Source: Mobilitalea sibirica | GTDB taxonomy: Bacteria; Bacillota; Clostridia; Lachnospirales; Lachnospiraceae | Reading direction: 5' to 3' | Assembly: GCF_015999265.1 (NCBI RefSeq) | Contig: NZ_JAEAGR010000017.1 | Coordinates: forward strand, 1 to 64,000 | DNA: 64,000 nt | Shown here: in pieces, positions 17,101 to 25,929 of the stretch | How positions within the stretch are numbered: the first letter of the stretch is position 1 | Layout of the letters: every line of letters starts with the position of its first letter | Program-made: the position numbers and the translations under genes | The notes under the pieces: model-generated | Told to the model about the DNA's origin: nothing | What the model saw: the letters and a program-made list of their open reading frames with translations, nothing else | Databases searched by the model: none

Positions 17101-17341
17101 TGTAAGAGAAATCATCAGTAAGATTCAGACCATGCGTAAGGATGCCGGTTTTGAGGTGATGGATCATATCCGCGTATCTCAAAGCGGCAATGATAAGATA
17201 AGAGTCATTATGGAACGTAATGCAGAAGAGATTAAGTCAGAAGTATTAGCAGAAGAACTGAAATTTGGAGAGACGCAAGGATTTACGAAAGACTGGAACT
17301 TAAACGGTGAAAATGTAACCCTTGGTGTAGAGAAGCTGTAA
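14132..17341 (+). CDS. ileS: Isoleucyl-tRNA synthetase, type 2 (eukaryote-like)
   Basis: A class I synthetase of 1069 residues. The HIGH motif is at 55-58 (PPTANGKPHIGHVL) and KMSKS at 621-625 (KMSKSKGNAVDP). The sequence around the active site (GLPVELEVEKKLG, CKESVWKYKGMWEDF) is of the IleRS2 group, shared with eukaryotes and the mupirocin-resistance enzyme MupA, rather than the usual bacterial IleRS1. The middle holds the CP1 editing domain (AWTTTPWTLPSNTA). An odd Cys/His run CDCGHGKEHDHH lies at 263-274 within it. AAGGAGG precedes ATG 14132. Regulation is by the T-box upstream. Some IleRS2 enzymes tolerate mupirocin; that is not shown here. Confidence 0.96.
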   Translation: MYDKVSTDLNFVEREKKVLKFWEDNKIFEASIEERKDGETFTFYDGPPTANGKPHIGHVLTRVIKDMIPRYQTMKGNKVLRKAGWDTHGLPVELEVEKKLGIDGKEQIEAYGLEPFLKECKESVWKYKGMWEDFSGTVGFWADMDDPYVTYHNEYIESVWWSLKQIWDKGLLYKGFKIVPYCPRCGTPLSSHEVAQGYKDVKEKSVIAKFKIKGTDNEYILAWTTTPWTLPSNTALCVNPNETYVKVKVSVDEKGNVIGKAGCDCGHGKEHDHHQEEQVAVGTEKYILAKELLGVIDGDYEVEETYIGKDLEYMEYEPLFDYVKADKKAHFVTCDNYVTLTDGTGVVHIAPAFGEDDNRVGKAYDLPFIQLVDGKGEFKPEATDLAGTFVKKADEPIMKMLAQKGLLFKILKYEHSYPFCWRCDTSLIYYARESWFIKMTEVKDQLIKNNNTINWMPESIGQGRFGDWLKNVQDWGLSRDRYWGTPLPIWECEDGHRHCIGSIEELKAMSDNCPDDIELHRPFIDAVTIKCPDCGKQMTRVKPVIDCWYDSGSMPFAQWHYPFENKEVFEDNFPADFISEAVDQTRGWFYSLLAISTLIFDKAPFKNVIVLGHVQDENGQKMSKSKGNAVDPFDALEQHGADAIRWYFYINSALWLPNRFHHGAVTEGQRKFMGTLWNTYAFFVLYANIDQFDATKYKLEYDKLPVMDKWLLSKLNTLIKSVDTHLENYRITEGARMLADFVDDLSNWYVRRSRERFWAKEMPQDKINAYMTLYTTLVEVAKLAAPFIPFMTEDIYQNLVVKLDKNAPKSIHLCDYPAYNEAYIDTELEANMEEVLEVVVLGRACRNAANIKNRQPIGKMYVKADDKLSDFYKDIIAEELNVKEVLFTDDVREFTSYNFKPQLKTLGPKFGKQIGAIRNILAELNGNEAMNEINTTGKLVINLEGTDAVLDKEDLLIEAAQAEGYVSDSDHGITVVLDTNLSEELIEEGFVREIISKIQTMRKDAGFEVMDHIRVSQSGNDKIRVIMERNAEEIKSEVLAEELKFGETQGFTKDWNLNGENVTLGVEKL

Positions 17342-17450
17342 TGTAATGAATGAAAGTTGTTCGTGGCTAACTTGAGGTACTTGTTATAGTATGAAAGGTT
17401 TTGTATCACAAGAATAGAATTTACCGTTTCAAACAGTGAATTTTAAAAAG

Positions 17451-17480
17451 AAGGCGGGACCCTAGGGTCCCGCCTTTTCT
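17451..17480 (+). terminator. Terminator of ileS
   Basis: AAGGCGGGACCC (17451-17462) pairs perfectly with GGGTCCCGCCTT (17465-17476), followed by TTTCT. Unusually GC-rich for this region. Confidence 0.92.
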
Positions 17481-17513
17481 AAAGCTATTAGCTATTATAT
17501 AAATATAATTATG

Positions 17514-17756
17514 TTATAATTTATGACTTGATTTGATGGCATCCAAGCGGATCTTATTATCATAGGCAATCAAAAAATCTTTATAGTGGGTTTCTTCATA
17601 ATCAGAATTTACTTTTTTCATCTCGCTTTCTGACAGCCCTTTCCTTTGAAGAAATGTATCACAGAGATAAGAAGAACAGGCCCTGCAATGAATAAGTTCT
17701 CTGTCAATTACGCAATTTCTTACAGGACAACTGGTATCTATTATTTTAGCATCTGG
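17514..17756 (-). pseudogene. Remnant of a DUF3795-type cysteine-rich protein
   Basis: An open frame of 80 codons read leftward with no start codon: a TAA lies directly before it. The translation (DTSCPVRNCVIDRELIHCRA, then CSSYLCDTFLQRKGLSE, then YDNKIRLDAIK) matches the C-terminal half of DUF3795 proteins, with the CPxRxC...HCxxC...C pattern that may hold a metal. The N-terminal half is missing, so this is a decayed gene. Nothing in it suggests current function. Confidence 0.65.
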
Positions 17757-17808
17757 TTAAGTTGTGCCTTAGCATAAGTATACAGTTGTATAATAAGGTC
17801 TCAATTCA

Positions 17809-17837
17809 TTTACAAGTGACAGGATTTATACTATAAT
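17809..17837 (+). promoter_or_regulatory. Sigma-A promoter of darA
   Basis: TTTACA (17809-17814), 17 bases, TATAAT (17832-17837), about 60 bases before the darA start. Confidence 0.8.
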
Positions 17838-17896
17838 ATAAGTATAGATGGTAACTAAAAGACCCATTAGTAATTGATGAAAGGGAGGGATGATAC

Positions 17897-18214
17897 ATGA
17901 AATTAATTTATGTAATTGTTCGTAATATTGATAGCGGTGATGTAACAGCAGCATTAAATAAGAAGGGATTTTATGTGACAAAACTGGCATCAACCGGTGG
18001 ATTTTTAAGAGAAGGTAATACAACTTTGATGATAGGTACGGATGAAGAAAAAGTGGATGAGGTCATAGATATTGTTAAAAAAGAATGCGGCCCCAGACAG
18101 CAGATCTATTCCAATCCGGTAGGTACTGCTGAATATGCATCCATTAACGCCGTAGTCAATGTAGGCGGAGCAACTATATTTGTTATGGATGTAGATCGCT
18201 TTGAAAAAATATAG
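17897..18214 (+). CDS. darA: Cyclic-di-AMP receptor DarA/PstA (DUF970)
   Basis: A 105-residue PII-like trimeric signal protein that binds c-di-AMP. Family blocks are MKLIYVIVRNIDSGDV, LASTGGFLREGNTTLMIG, and a C-terminal VNVGGATIFVMDVDRFEKI. The partner protein is unknown in the family. GGGAGG lies about eight bases before ATG 17897. It is monocistronic here; in Bacillus its homologue YaaQ sits next to tmk and holB, which are not present. Confidence 0.95.
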   Translation: MKLIYVIVRNIDSGDVTAALNKKGFYVTKLASTGGFLREGNTTLMIGTDEEKVDEVIDIVKKECGPRQQIYSNPVGTAEYASINAVVNVGGATIFVMDVDRFEKI

Positions 18215-18427
18215 TCTTTGTCAGATGAAAACCTTCTCCAAAGAATAACCGAGTTCCAAATAATGAAGGAAAAAGGGGTTGTTTCCATATAATATTGAAA
18301 TATTTGTGAAATAATGTTTTTGTCTTTCTTTTTATATAAAAGTATGGTATAACCTAATATAGCACTTAAATTTTAACCGATAATTATTGGATTGATCGGT
18401 TGTAAAAAGAGGAAAGGGATAATTTAC

Positions 18428-19594
18428 ATGAAAAAGAATGTATTACTATTAGTATTAAGTATAAGCATGCTATTGCTTATAGGGGGATGCAGTAAAAAAG
18501 ATAACACGGATGATAATACGGAGAATGCGCCTACGGTTACCGAAGGAGCAGAGAACACCGATGAAACGGATACAGCAGATATAACAGATGGAACGGATAC
18601 ACCGGCAGCCGAACCTTTGGTTAATACACTTTCTAAAGGTGATTATAAATTAGAGGATCATATTACATTAGGACAATACAAAGGCGTAGAAGTAACCGTT
18701 GAAAAACTGGAAGTAACAGAAGAGGATCTTAACACTGCAATTCAAAACGACATGATAGCTAACGGTGCAGCACCGACTGAGATTACGGACAGACCGGTTC
18801 AAAATGGAGACACGGTAAACATAGATTTTGAAGGTTTTAAAGATGATGTGGCTTTTGAGGGTGGTACAGCTGCAGGAGTGGATTTAACCATCGGATCCGG
18901 ACAGTTTATTCCGGGCTTTGAAGAGAAGTTAATCGGAACGAATGTTGGTGACAAGGTAGATTTAGATCTTACCTTCCCGGAGGATTATCAATCAGAAGAT
19001 TTAGCAGGTCAAGATGTTGTATTTAAAGTAACCGTAAATTCTATTAAGCAATATGAATTAAACGAGGATTATGTTTTAAATAATACGGAATATGAATCGA
19101 TAGAAGCATATACCGATGCAATTCGCGAGGAGTTAGTGCTTGTCAATGAAGAAACAATGAAAGTAACAAAAGAGAATAATGTTTATAGCAAGGTTCTGGA
19201 GAATGCAGAGATTATCTCCATACCTCAGAGCTTAATTGACTATTATGTTAATGATATAAAAGTTATTTATACAAATACTGCTCAGATGTATGGAATGGAT
19301 TTAGCATCCTTTATCACCGCTAACGGGATGACAGAAGAGGTGTTTAATTCTACTTCCCAGGAGTATGCGGAATCAATCGCTACCAGAGAATTAATATTAA
19401 ATGCAATCATTAAGGCAGAGAACATTGAGATTACCGAAGAAGAATTTAATACTAAGGTAGATGAATACGTAGCAGAATACGGATATGAATCCAGTGAGCA
19501 ATTCCTTGAGGAAGCGGATGAAGATATTCTTAGAGAAGATATATTATTCCGTAAAGTATTAGAGTTCTTATCTGCAGAAGCAGTAGAGATATAA
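18428..19594 (+). CDS. FKBP-type peptidyl-prolyl isomerase lipoprotein (trigger-factor-like)
   Basis: A 388-residue exported lipoprotein: signal peptide then LLLIGGC, with lipidated Cys21. An acidic Thr/Glu/Asp linker follows to about 75. The FKBP domain (VQNGDTVNIDFEGFKD, then IGSGQFIPGFEEKLIG, then LTFPEDY) resembles the PPIase domain of trigger factor. The C-terminal helical region (EITEEEFNTKVDEYVAEYG) resembles trigger factor's chaperone arms. It probably helps exported proteins fold at the outer membrane face. I start at ATG 18428 because the signal peptide begins there; an ATG at 18392 would spoil it. Confidence 0.88.
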   Translation: MKKNVLLLVLSISMLLLIGGCSKKDNTDDNTENAPTVTEGAENTDETDTADITDGTDTPAAEPLVNTLSKGDYKLEDHITLGQYKGVEVTVEKLEVTEEDLNTAIQNDMIANGAAPTEITDRPVQNGDTVNIDFEGFKDDVAFEGGTAAGVDLTIGSGQFIPGFEEKLIGTNVGDKVDLDLTFPEDYQSEDLAGQDVVFKVTVNSIKQYELNEDYVLNNTEYESIEAYTDAIREELVLVNEETMKVTKENNVYSKVLENAEIISIPQSLIDYYVNDIKVIYTNTAQMYGMDLASFITANGMTEEVFNSTSQEYAESIATRELILNAIIKAENIEITEEEFNTKVDEYVAEYGYESSEQFLEEADEDILREDILFRKVLEFLSAEAVEI

Positions 19595-19642
19595 TAAAAA
19601 TAACTTAAATTCACAATTATTGAATTTGTTAAATGATAATCG

Positions 19643-19687
19643 GAAGCTGTTGCATAATGGGTAATTGACATTAATTGCAACAGCTTC
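19643..19687 (+). terminator. Hairpin after the FKBP lipoprotein gene
   Basis: GAAGCTGTTGCA (19643-19654) pairs perfectly with TGCAACAGCTTC (19676-19687). The tract after it is TATCATC, not a clean T-run, so it may be a weak terminator or an RNA-stability stem. Confidence 0.55.
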
Positions 19688-19840
19688 TATCATCTAAATG
19701 AATTCTAAGAAATGTAATATTAGAGATTAAATAAATATTAGTTTACGAATGAAGGCGTAGATATGATAAAAATATTGCATTATAAGATAATTAACAACCC
19801 AAGTATTTTCAGCAAAAAACTTTTCTAATTAGAAAGAAAG

Positions 19841-21877
19841 ATGGGATCTATGATAAAGGATTTTTTACCGATTAGTAAAGAGGATATGATTAAAAGGGGA
19901 TGGGATCAATGTGACTTTGTCTTCGTGACAGGAGATGCTTACGTGGATCATCCATCTTTTGGACCGGCAATCATCAGCAGGCTACTGGAAAGCCATGGTT
20001 ATAAGGTGGGTATGATAGCTCAACCGGATTGGAAGGACAGTAATAGTATCACCGTATTAGGTGAACCCAAGCTGGGATTTTTAGTCAGCGGGGGAAATAT
20101 GGATTCTATGGTAAATCACTATACGGTTGCAAAAAAGCGTAGACAGACGGATTCCTATTCTCCTGGAGGACAGATGGGGTTACGGCCGGATCACGCAACT
20201 GTCGTATATGGAAATCTGATTCGTAAAAGATATAAACATATACCGATTATTATCGGAGGTATAGAAGCCAGTTTAAGAAGACTGGCCCATTACGATTATT
20301 GGGGAGATAAGGTTAAGAGATCTATATTACTTGATTCACAGGCAGACCTTATCTCTTATGGTATGGGCGAGCATTCAATTGTTGAAATTGCAGAAGCGTT
20401 AAGTAGTGGAATAGAAGTGAAAGACATCACCTATATAAATGGTACCGTATTTAAGACAAAAAGCTTGGATACGGTTTATGAAGGAAGGATGTTACCGGAC
20501 TATGAAAGTATTCTGGAAAGTAAAGAGGAGTTTGCTAAGAGTTTTTATATCCAATACTTAAATACAGATCCTTATACAGGGAAAAGGTTAATTGAAAAAT
20601 ATAAGGATCATGAGTTCGTGGTTCAAAATCCTCCCTCAAAACCTCTGACACAGATGGAGATGGACAGAGTTTACTCTTTGTTTTATATGAGAGATTATCA
20701 TCCTAACTATCAGGAAGCGGGCGGTATACCTGCCATAGAAGAAGTTAAGTTCAGCCTAATCAGTAACCGCGGGTGCTTTGGGGGATGTAATTACTGTGCA
20801 CTAACTTTTCACCAGGGAAGGATTGTACAGACAAGAAGCCATGAATCCATCGTAGCAGAAGCCGGACTTATGGTTTGGGATAAAGATTTTAAAGGCTATA
20901 TTCATGATGTTGGTGGCCCTACGGCTAATTTTAGGCATGTTGCCTGTGAGAAGCAGAATACGAAGGGGGCCTGTGTCAATAAACAGTGCCTTTATCCGAC
21001 TCCCTGCAAAAGCCTTAAGATAGATCATACCGATTATCTGGACTTACTTCGAAAGCTTAGAGAGTTGCCGAATGTTAAAAAAGTATTTATCCGTTCCGGA
21101 ATTCGGTTTGATTATCTTACTCACGATAAGGACGACACCTTTATGAGGGAGCTCTGTGAGCACCATGTCAGTGGCCAGCTAAAGGTTGCGCCGGAGCATA
21201 TCAGCGACAGCGTTTTAAAGCTCATGGGTAAACCGGAGAATTCGGTATATGAGGAGTTTTTGTCTAAATATAAAAAAACCAATGAGAAACTTGGTAAAAA
21301 TCAATTTGTAGTTCCTTATCTAATCTCCTCTCATCCCGGGTCTACCTTGAAGGAAGCGATCGAATTGGCAGAATATCTGAGGGATTTAGGTTATATGCCG
21401 GAGCAGGTGCAGGATTTTTATCCCACACCATCAACCATATCTACCTGTATGTATTATACCGGCTTAGATCCGAGAACCATGAAGATGGTGTATGTTCCCA
21501 AGTCTCCTCACGAGAAAGCAATGCAGAGAGCATTAATCCAATATCGTAATCCCAAAAACTACAATCTTGTTGTTGAAGCTTTGACTAAGGCCGGCAGAAC
21601 GGATCTGATCGGATTTGATAAACATTGTCTGGTAAGACCGCGGCAATTGGCAAAGGAAAAACAAAGAGCAAGGGCAGCAAGCCATGGTGAAAAATATAAT
21701 GGTAAAAAAGAGTATAATAAAAAAAGTAAAACGAGTGAACAAAGCAACTCTCAAGTATCTAAGAGCAAAACAAAAATAAAAACAAATGGTAAGAAAACAA
21801 CACCCAGAGGGCAAAAACAAATGACCCAAGTAAGTAAAAAACTCAATAAGGGTAAGAAGCAATACAGCAAAAGATAA
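19841..21877 (+). CDS. YgiQ family radical SAM protein
   Basis: A 678-residue UPF0313/YgiQ protein. The N-terminal half carries a cobalamin-binding-like fold ([18 protein letters not shown]). The radical SAM cluster motif CX3CX2C is C312, C316 and C319 ([10 protein letters not shown]). A family block with more Cys ([20 protein letters not shown]) follows. The last 60 residues are Lys/Gln/Ser-rich and probably disordered, perhaps binding RNA. The reaction is unknown for the family. ATG 19841 is taken as start; ATG 19850 is equally likely, and neither has a strong ribosome site. Confidence 0.9.
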   Translation: MGSMIKDFLPISKEDMIKRGWDQCDFVFVTGDAYVDHPSFGPAIISRLLESHGYKVGMIAQPDWKDSNSITVLGEPKLGFLVSGGNMDSMVNHYTVAKKRRQTDSYSPGGQMGLRPDHATVVYGNLIRKRYKHIPIIIGGIEASLRRLAHYDYWGDKVKRSILLDSQADLISYGMGEHSIVEIAEALSSGIEVKDITYINGTVFKTKSLDTVYEGRMLPDYESILESKEEFAKSFYIQYLNTDPYTGKRLIEKYKDHEFVVQNPPSKPLTQMEMDRVYSLFYMRDYHPNYQEAGGIPAIEEVKFSLISNRGCFGGCNYCALTFHQGRIVQTRSHESIVAEAGLMVWDKDFKGYIHDVGGPTANFRHVACEKQNTKGACVNKQCLYPTPCKSLKIDHTDYLDLLRKLRELPNVKKVFIRSGIRFDYLTHDKDDTFMRELCEHHVSGQLKVAPEHISDSVLKLMGKPENSVYEEFLSKYKKTNEKLGKNQFVVPYLISSHPGSTLKEAIELAEYLRDLGYMPEQVQDFYPTPSTISTCMYYTGLDPRTMKMVYVPKSPHEKAMQRALIQYRNPKNYNLVVEALTKAGRTDLIGFDKHCLVRPRQLAKEKQRARAASHGEKYNGKKEYNKKSKTSEQSNSQVSKSKTKIKTNGKKTTPRGQKQMTQVSKKLNKGKKQYSKR

Positions 21878-21901
21878 AATGGTCGAACTTATCCGTACGT
21901 C

Positions 21902-21930
21902 TTGACAAAAAAATGTCAGGATGTTATACT
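21902..21930 (+). promoter_or_regulatory. Promoter of the helicase leader
   Basis: TTGACA (21902-21907), 17 bases, TATACT (21925-21930): close to ideal. Transcription would begin about 21937, only some 35 bases before a terminator hairpin. Confidence 0.85.
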
Positions 21931-21972
21931 ACGCAGTGCATCTGTTTTTTAAATTATGTGTTAACTTGTATC

Positions 21973-22005
21973 AGCTCTTGGTCCAGGCAGACTAAGAGCT
22001 TTTTT
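21973..22005 (+). terminator. Leader terminator (attenuator or small RNA end) before the helicase gene
   Basis: AGCTCTT (21973-21979) pairs with AAGAGCT (21994-22000), followed by six T. It lies about 115 bases before the helicase ATG and about 40-65 bases after the promoter's start site. It therefore either ends a small RNA or attenuates helicase expression. A minimal start-stop frame (ATG TGT TAA) lies just before it. Confidence 0.75.
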
Positions 22006-22120
22006 ATGGAAATATAGATTGGAAATAAATTGTTCATCTATAAACCCTTGATTGGAAAATACATAGGAAATATAGATGACGGGAATTATAGATAGAAAGA
22101 TAGAAGAAAGGAAATAAAAA

Positions 22121-23710
22121 ATGGAAACAACAAAATTTAATGAAATTGAATTAAGCTCACAAATCCTTAGGGCAGTTGAGGAAATGGGTTTTGAAGAAAT
22201 GTCCCCAATACAGGCGAAAGCGATACCGGCTATTCTCTCAGGAAAAGATGTGGTGGGTCAGGCACAGACAGGTACAGGTAAAACAGCTGCTTTTGGTATT
22301 CCTTTACTGCAATTGATAGATACCAAAGAAAGGGCAGTGCAGGCGTTGGTATTATGTCCTACCAGAGAACTTGCGATACAGGTAGCGGAAGAGTTTCGTC
22401 AGCTGGCAATGTTTATGCACGGAATTAAGATATTACCGGTCTATGGAGGACAGGAGATATCCAAGCAGATTAGGTCCTTAAAGGGCGGTGTACAAATAAT
22501 AATCGGTACGCCGGGTCGAGTTATGGATCATATGCGTAGAAAAACGATTCGCCTTGATCATATGAAGATGGTTGTATTAGATGAAGCAGATGAAATGCTT
22601 AATATGGGATTTCGAGAGGATATTGAGACTATTTTAAAGGGTGTTCCACAGGAGAGACAGACGATTCTCTTCTCTGCAACTATGCCCGGACCAATACTTG
22701 AGATAGCAAGAACCTACCAAAAAAATGCGGAAATGATTCGCGTGGTAAAAAAAGAACTTACGGTACCAAAGATTGAACAATATTATTATGAAGTAAGCCC
22801 GAAGAATAAGGAGGAAGTTCTGTCGCGGTTACTGGATATGTATAATCCAAAATTATCCTTAGTCTTTTGTAATACAAAAAGGCAGGTAGATGAGTTAACC
22901 AGCAGCCTTCAGGGCAGAGGATATTTTGCCGAAGGACTGCATGGAGATATGAAGCAGCAGCAAAGAGACAGAGTAATGAATAGCTTCCGTAATGGAAAGA
23001 CCGAGATTTTGGTAGCTACCGATGTAGCTGCAAGAGGTATTGACGTAGATGATGTGGAAGCTGTATTTAATTATGATGTACCGCAGGACGATGAGTACTA
23101 TGTTCACCGGATTGGTCGAACCGGACGGGCGGGAAGAGAAGGTAGAGCATTTACTCTAGTCGTGGGAAAAGAAGTTTTCAAGCTAAGGGATATTCAAAGG
23201 TATTGTAAAACTAAAATCAAAGTACAACCAATTCCATCCATCAACGATGTAACAGCAGTAAAAGCCGATAAGATACTAGATAAAATTCAAAATATTATCA
23301 AAGAAGAAGATCTCAGCAAAATGATTAATCTAATCGACGAGAGGATTAACGAAGAAGGCTATACAGCTCTGGATATTGCAGCTGCTTTCCTTAAGATGTC
23401 CATGGGAGATGAAGGGAAAGAGTCTGATGAAAAAAGCCTTGCTGATTTTGGTGATACAGGTGCAGAAGCCGGGATGGTTCGGTTGTTTGTTAACCTTGGT
23501 AAGAAGCAAAATGTCAGACCCGGAGATATACTTGGAGCAATAGCCGGAGAAACCGGAATGCCCGGTAAATTAATTGGATCCATCGATATGTATGATAAAT
23601 ATACCTTTGTTGAAGTGCCCAGAGAATATGCTTCCGATGTAATACAGGTTATGAAAATGGCTAAGATTAAAGGAAAAAGCATAAATATTGAACCGGCAAA
23701 TAAAAAATAA
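22121..23710 (+). CDS. deaD: DEAD-box RNA helicase with DbpA-type RNA-binding domain
   Basis: A 529-residue helicase. The Q motif is MSPIQAKAIPA, motif I AQTGTGKTAAF, motif II VLDEADEML, motif III SAT, and motif VI HRIGRTGRAGR. The C-terminal 75 residues (VRLFVNLGKKQNVRPGDILG, then FVEVPREYASDVIQVM) form a DbpA RNA-binding domain. It likely unwinds structured RNA in ribosome assembly or cold adaptation (CsdA/CshA type). The promoter-terminator leader upstream suggests transcription attenuation. AAAGGAAAT precedes ATG 22121. Confidence 0.94.
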   Translation: METTKFNEIELSSQILRAVEEMGFEEMSPIQAKAIPAILSGKDVVGQAQTGTGKTAAFGIPLLQLIDTKERAVQALVLCPTRELAIQVAEEFRQLAMFMHGIKILPVYGGQEISKQIRSLKGGVQIIIGTPGRVMDHMRRKTIRLDHMKMVVLDEADEMLNMGFREDIETILKGVPQERQTILFSATMPGPILEIARTYQKNAEMIRVVKKELTVPKIEQYYYEVSPKNKEEVLSRLLDMYNPKLSLVFCNTKRQVDELTSSLQGRGYFAEGLHGDMKQQQRDRVMNSFRNGKTEILVATDVAARGIDVDDVEAVFNYDVPQDDEYYVHRIGRTGRAGREGRAFTLVVGKEVFKLRDIQRYCKTKIKVQPIPSINDVTAVKADKILDKIQNIIKEEDLSKMINLIDERINEEGYTALDIAAAFLKMSMGDEGKESDEKSLADFGDTGAEAGMVRLFVNLGKKQNVRPGDILGAIAGETGMPGKLIGSIDMYDKYTFVEVPREYASDVIQVMKMAKIKGKSINIEPANKK

Positions 23711-23751
23711 AGACAAGGAATTAATAACTTTATATGAATCAGTAGTTTATC

Positions 23752-23780
23752 TTGACTTTACTTTTCTAGTAATTTATAAT
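23752..23780 (+). promoter_or_regulatory. Promoter of perR
   Basis: TTGACT (23752-23757), 17 bases, TATAAT (23775-23780). The operator at 23777-23797 overlaps the -10. Confidence 0.85.
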
Positions 23781-23797
23781 AATAATTACTATTATTA
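23777..23797 (+). promoter_or_regulatory. PerR box (autoregulation)
   Basis: TAATAATA (23777-23784), five bases, TATTATTA (23790-23797). It shares the decamer ATTACTATTA (23785-23794) with sites before rubrerythrin and ahpC. Position over the -10/+1 fits repression. Confidence 0.7.
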
Positions 23798-23816
23798 GAT
23801 TAGGAGTGAAGGCGAA

Positions 23817-24200
23817 ATGGCGGTAATGAAATATAGCCGACAGAGGGAAGCGATTAAGGAGTATTTGTCACAGACCATAGAACATCCAACTGCAGATACT
23901 GTTTATATGAATATCCGAAAGCAATATCCCAATATCAGCTTAGGTACTGTTTACAGAAATTTAAATTTACTGGCTGAGCAGGGAGAGATACTCAAGATAA
24001 ATTGTAGAGATGGTAGTGACCGTTTCGATGGAAACCCTAATCCCCATTATCATTTTATATGTAATGGGTGTGGCCGGGTATTTGATTTAGAGATGGAATC
24101 GATCGATCATATTAATGTGATTGCTGGTGAACATTTCAAGGGTAATATTGAAGGGCATATTACATTCTTTTATGGATCATGCCCGGATTGTAATCAGTAA
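23817..24200 (+). CDS. perR: Fur family peroxide-sensing repressor PerR
   Basis: A 127-residue Fur-family regulator. The winged helix covers about 1-80 (HPTADTVYMNIRKQYP, SLGTVYRNLNLL). The regulatory metal site shows DRFDGNPNPHYHF, giving the Asp and His ligands that undergo oxidation in PerR. The zinc site is CNGC and CPDC. These, and operators shared with peroxide-defence genes nearby, favour PerR over Fur or Zur. AGGAG lies ten bases before ATG 23817. Confidence 0.88.
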   Translation: MAVMKYSRQREAIKEYLSQTIEHPTADTVYMNIRKQYPNISLGTVYRNLNLLAEQGEILKINCRDGSDRFDGNPNPHYHFICNGCGRVFDLEMESIDHINVIAGEHFKGNIEGHITFFYGSCPDCNQ

Positions 24201-24232
24201 GCATATACTACTTCAAATTATAATTGGTAGAA

Positions 24233-24400
24233 GAGGCTGTCGAAAGTCAAACTATCTGAAATATAATTTACCGTAATACACTTTTTAAAGGACACGTTGC
24301 TAATTATGTCTGCTTATATAGAACAAGCATGTTCGATTATATTAGACATAATTGAGGATGTGTCCTTTAACCTGTGTGTGAGAAAAGTATATCGGAGGTA
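24233..24400 (-). mobile_element. MITE-like palindromic element, diverged copy 3
   Basis: An inverted, diverged relative of the elements at 2843 and 3894. AAAGGACAC (near 24288) faces GTGTCCTTT (near 24358). The inner arms TAATTATGTCT and AGACATAATT are capped by GAACAAGCATGTTC. The flanks share TTTACCGTAATACACTTT and CTGTGTGTGAG with copies 1 and 2. The end at 24233 keeps GAGGCTGTC of the terminal repeat; the other end has decayed. It separates perR from rubrerythrin. Confidence 0.65.
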
Positions 24401-24484
24401 CACTCTTGTCCTATTGCCAAGAAGCTATTTCATCGCTTTTTTTATGCCAGTCTATAAAAAGTGGAAAAATTTTAGGATAATATA

Positions 24485-24535
24485 TTGACAAATAATAAAT
24501 TATATTATAATATATTAATAACAGTAATGATTACT
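24485..24535 (+). promoter_or_regulatory. Rubrerythrin promoter with PerR box
   Basis: TTGACA at 24485-24490 with an AT-rich -10 region (TATAAT at 24506-24511, short spacing, or TATATT at 24511-24516). AGTAATGATTACT (24523-24535) is a perfect 6-1-6 palindrome over the expected start site, identical to the one before ahpC. Confidence 0.75.
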
Positions 24536-24580
24536 ATTACTAATACATAATATGATCAGAATAAGGAGTAGTAAGAATTT

Positions 24581-25123
24581 ATGAAAAAATTTATATGTCA
24601 AGTATGTGGTTACGTTCACGAAGGAGACAGTGCACCTGATGCATGTCCTATCTGTAAAGCCCGTCAAGAAAAGTTCGTAGAGAAGTCCGGTGAGATGTTC
24701 TGGGCTGATGAACATGTAGTTGGAGTTGCAAAGGGTGTCAGCGAAGATATTATTAAAGATTTAAGAGATAATTACATGGGTGAATGTACCGAAGTAGGTA
24801 TGTATCTGGCTATGGCAAGAGTGGCTCACAGAGAAGGCTATCCTGAGATTGGTATGTATTATGAAAAGGCTGCTTGGGAAGAGGCAGAACATGCAGCTAA
24901 GTTCGCAGAACTTTTAGGAGAAGTTGTTACTGATAGTACCAAGAAAAATCTTGAGCTAAGACTTGAGGCAGAGAATGGTGCCTGCATGGGCAAGAAAGAT
25001 CTTGCAATCCGTGCAAAAGCGGCGAATTTGGATGCAATTCATGATACAGTTCATGAAATGGCTAAGGATGAAGCCAGACACGGTAAGGCATTTCAAGGCT
25101 TACTACAAAGATATTTCCAATAA
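24581..25123 (+). CDS. rbr: Reverse rubrerythrin
   Basis: A 180-residue peroxide reductase. The rubredoxin Cys4 domain is at the N-terminus ([14 protein letters not shown], residues 6-24), the reverse of classic rubrerythrin. The di-iron four-helix domain follows, with [34 protein letters not shown] and [11 protein letters not shown] supplying Glu/His ligands. It removes H2O2 and O2 in clostridia with NADH-derived electrons. AAGGAG precedes ATG 24581. PerR control is likely from the operator upstream. Confidence 0.95.
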   Translation: MKKFICQVCGYVHEGDSAPDACPICKARQEKFVEKSGEMFWADEHVVGVAKGVSEDIIKDLRDNYMGECTEVGMYLAMARVAHREGYPEIGMYYEKAAWEEAEHAAKFAELLGEVVTDSTKKNLELRLEAENGACMGKKDLAIRAKAANLDAIHDTVHEMAKDEARHGKAFQGLLQRYFQ

Positions 25124-25287
25124 AAAGGAATGCCCTTGAGCATTCGAATGTATGTTAAAAAGATATTTTAACGAATAGACATACAGAACTAAGCTTATAT
25201 CCAGGGGACCTTTGATTTATAATTTGACAGTATACAGATAACATAATAAACGTCCCCGTTCCCCTTATATATTGTTCCCAGCTATGA

Positions 25288-25320
25288 GAAACGTCCCGTC
25301 CCCCCGGGGCGTTTCTTGCT
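25288..25320 (+). terminator. GC-rich hairpin downstream of rubrerythrin
   Basis: GAAACG-TCCC and GGGG-CGTTTC (25288-25315) form a strong stem, followed by TTGCTTT. It lies about 165 bases after the rubrerythrin stop. The rest of 25124-25548 holds no gene I can support; several short T-rich stretches are present. Confidence 0.6.
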
Positions 25321-25548
25321 TTATAAAAATATTGTTTCCTTACAGGAACAAGGTAAATAATCTGATTTTTCTAGAATTTACAAAGGACTAAGGAACTGTT
25401 AAAAATGAATATTTTGGAAGTTATACTACCTAAAGATTCATCTTTAACATCTTCTTAGCCCTAAAGAGTATTGTGGTAAAAATATTGTTTGTAAATCATT
25501 TTAAGATAAAAGCTTATATTAGTCTATGTGATTATTAAGATAAATATA

Positions 25549-25929
25549 TTACTTTGTTCTGGAGATATGTACGCAGTATACATAGATGTTCTCGATTTTC
25601 TTAGCCTCGACACCATCTACATGGATGATGGGTTGTGTTTCAGATGGTGTGGTATAGATTTTGAATATAATACCATCCTGGTTTACCCACATGTTGCGAA
25701 ACTCCTTATACTCATAGTCTTTTTTCGGGATACCAATATAGTTGAAGATGAGATCATAGGTATCTGGATGCTTAAAGCAAAGAATTATCTCATCTTTGTT
25801 ATACATACCGATAATCTCCCTTACCTCTTCAAAGGTCATATTTGTACACTTGTACTCCCCTTCGTTAAATAGGGTGTTCATATTGCTGTTATCAAGCAAT
25901 AGTAGAGGTATATCCGGTTTTTTTGCCAT
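25549..25929 (-). CDS. Hypothetical protein, possible DUF1874-like
   Basis: A 126-residue soluble protein with no signal or membrane helix. The run LLLLDNSNM, GEYKCTNMTFEEVREII, then HPDTYDLIFNYIGI resembles the layout of the DUF1874 family (small alpha/beta proteins of archaeal viruses and ICEs such as YddF). The family's SAIGH motif is not conserved. A good AAAGGAGCGG lies before ATG 25929, which favours this strand over a 114-codon frame facing the other way. No partner gene is adjacent. The family link is tentative. Confidence 0.6.
   Translation of the reverse strand: MAKKPDIPLLLLDNSNMNTLFNEGEYKCTNMTFEEVREIIGMYNKDEIILCFKHPDTYDLIFNYIGIPKKDYEYKEFRNMWVNQDGIIFKIYTTPSETQPIIHVDGVEAKKIENIYVYCVHISRTK

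Noticed and set aside
25528-25872. Rightward 114-codon open frame
   Set aside because: It is the shadow of the leftward hypothetical gene, which has AAAGGAG before its ATG.
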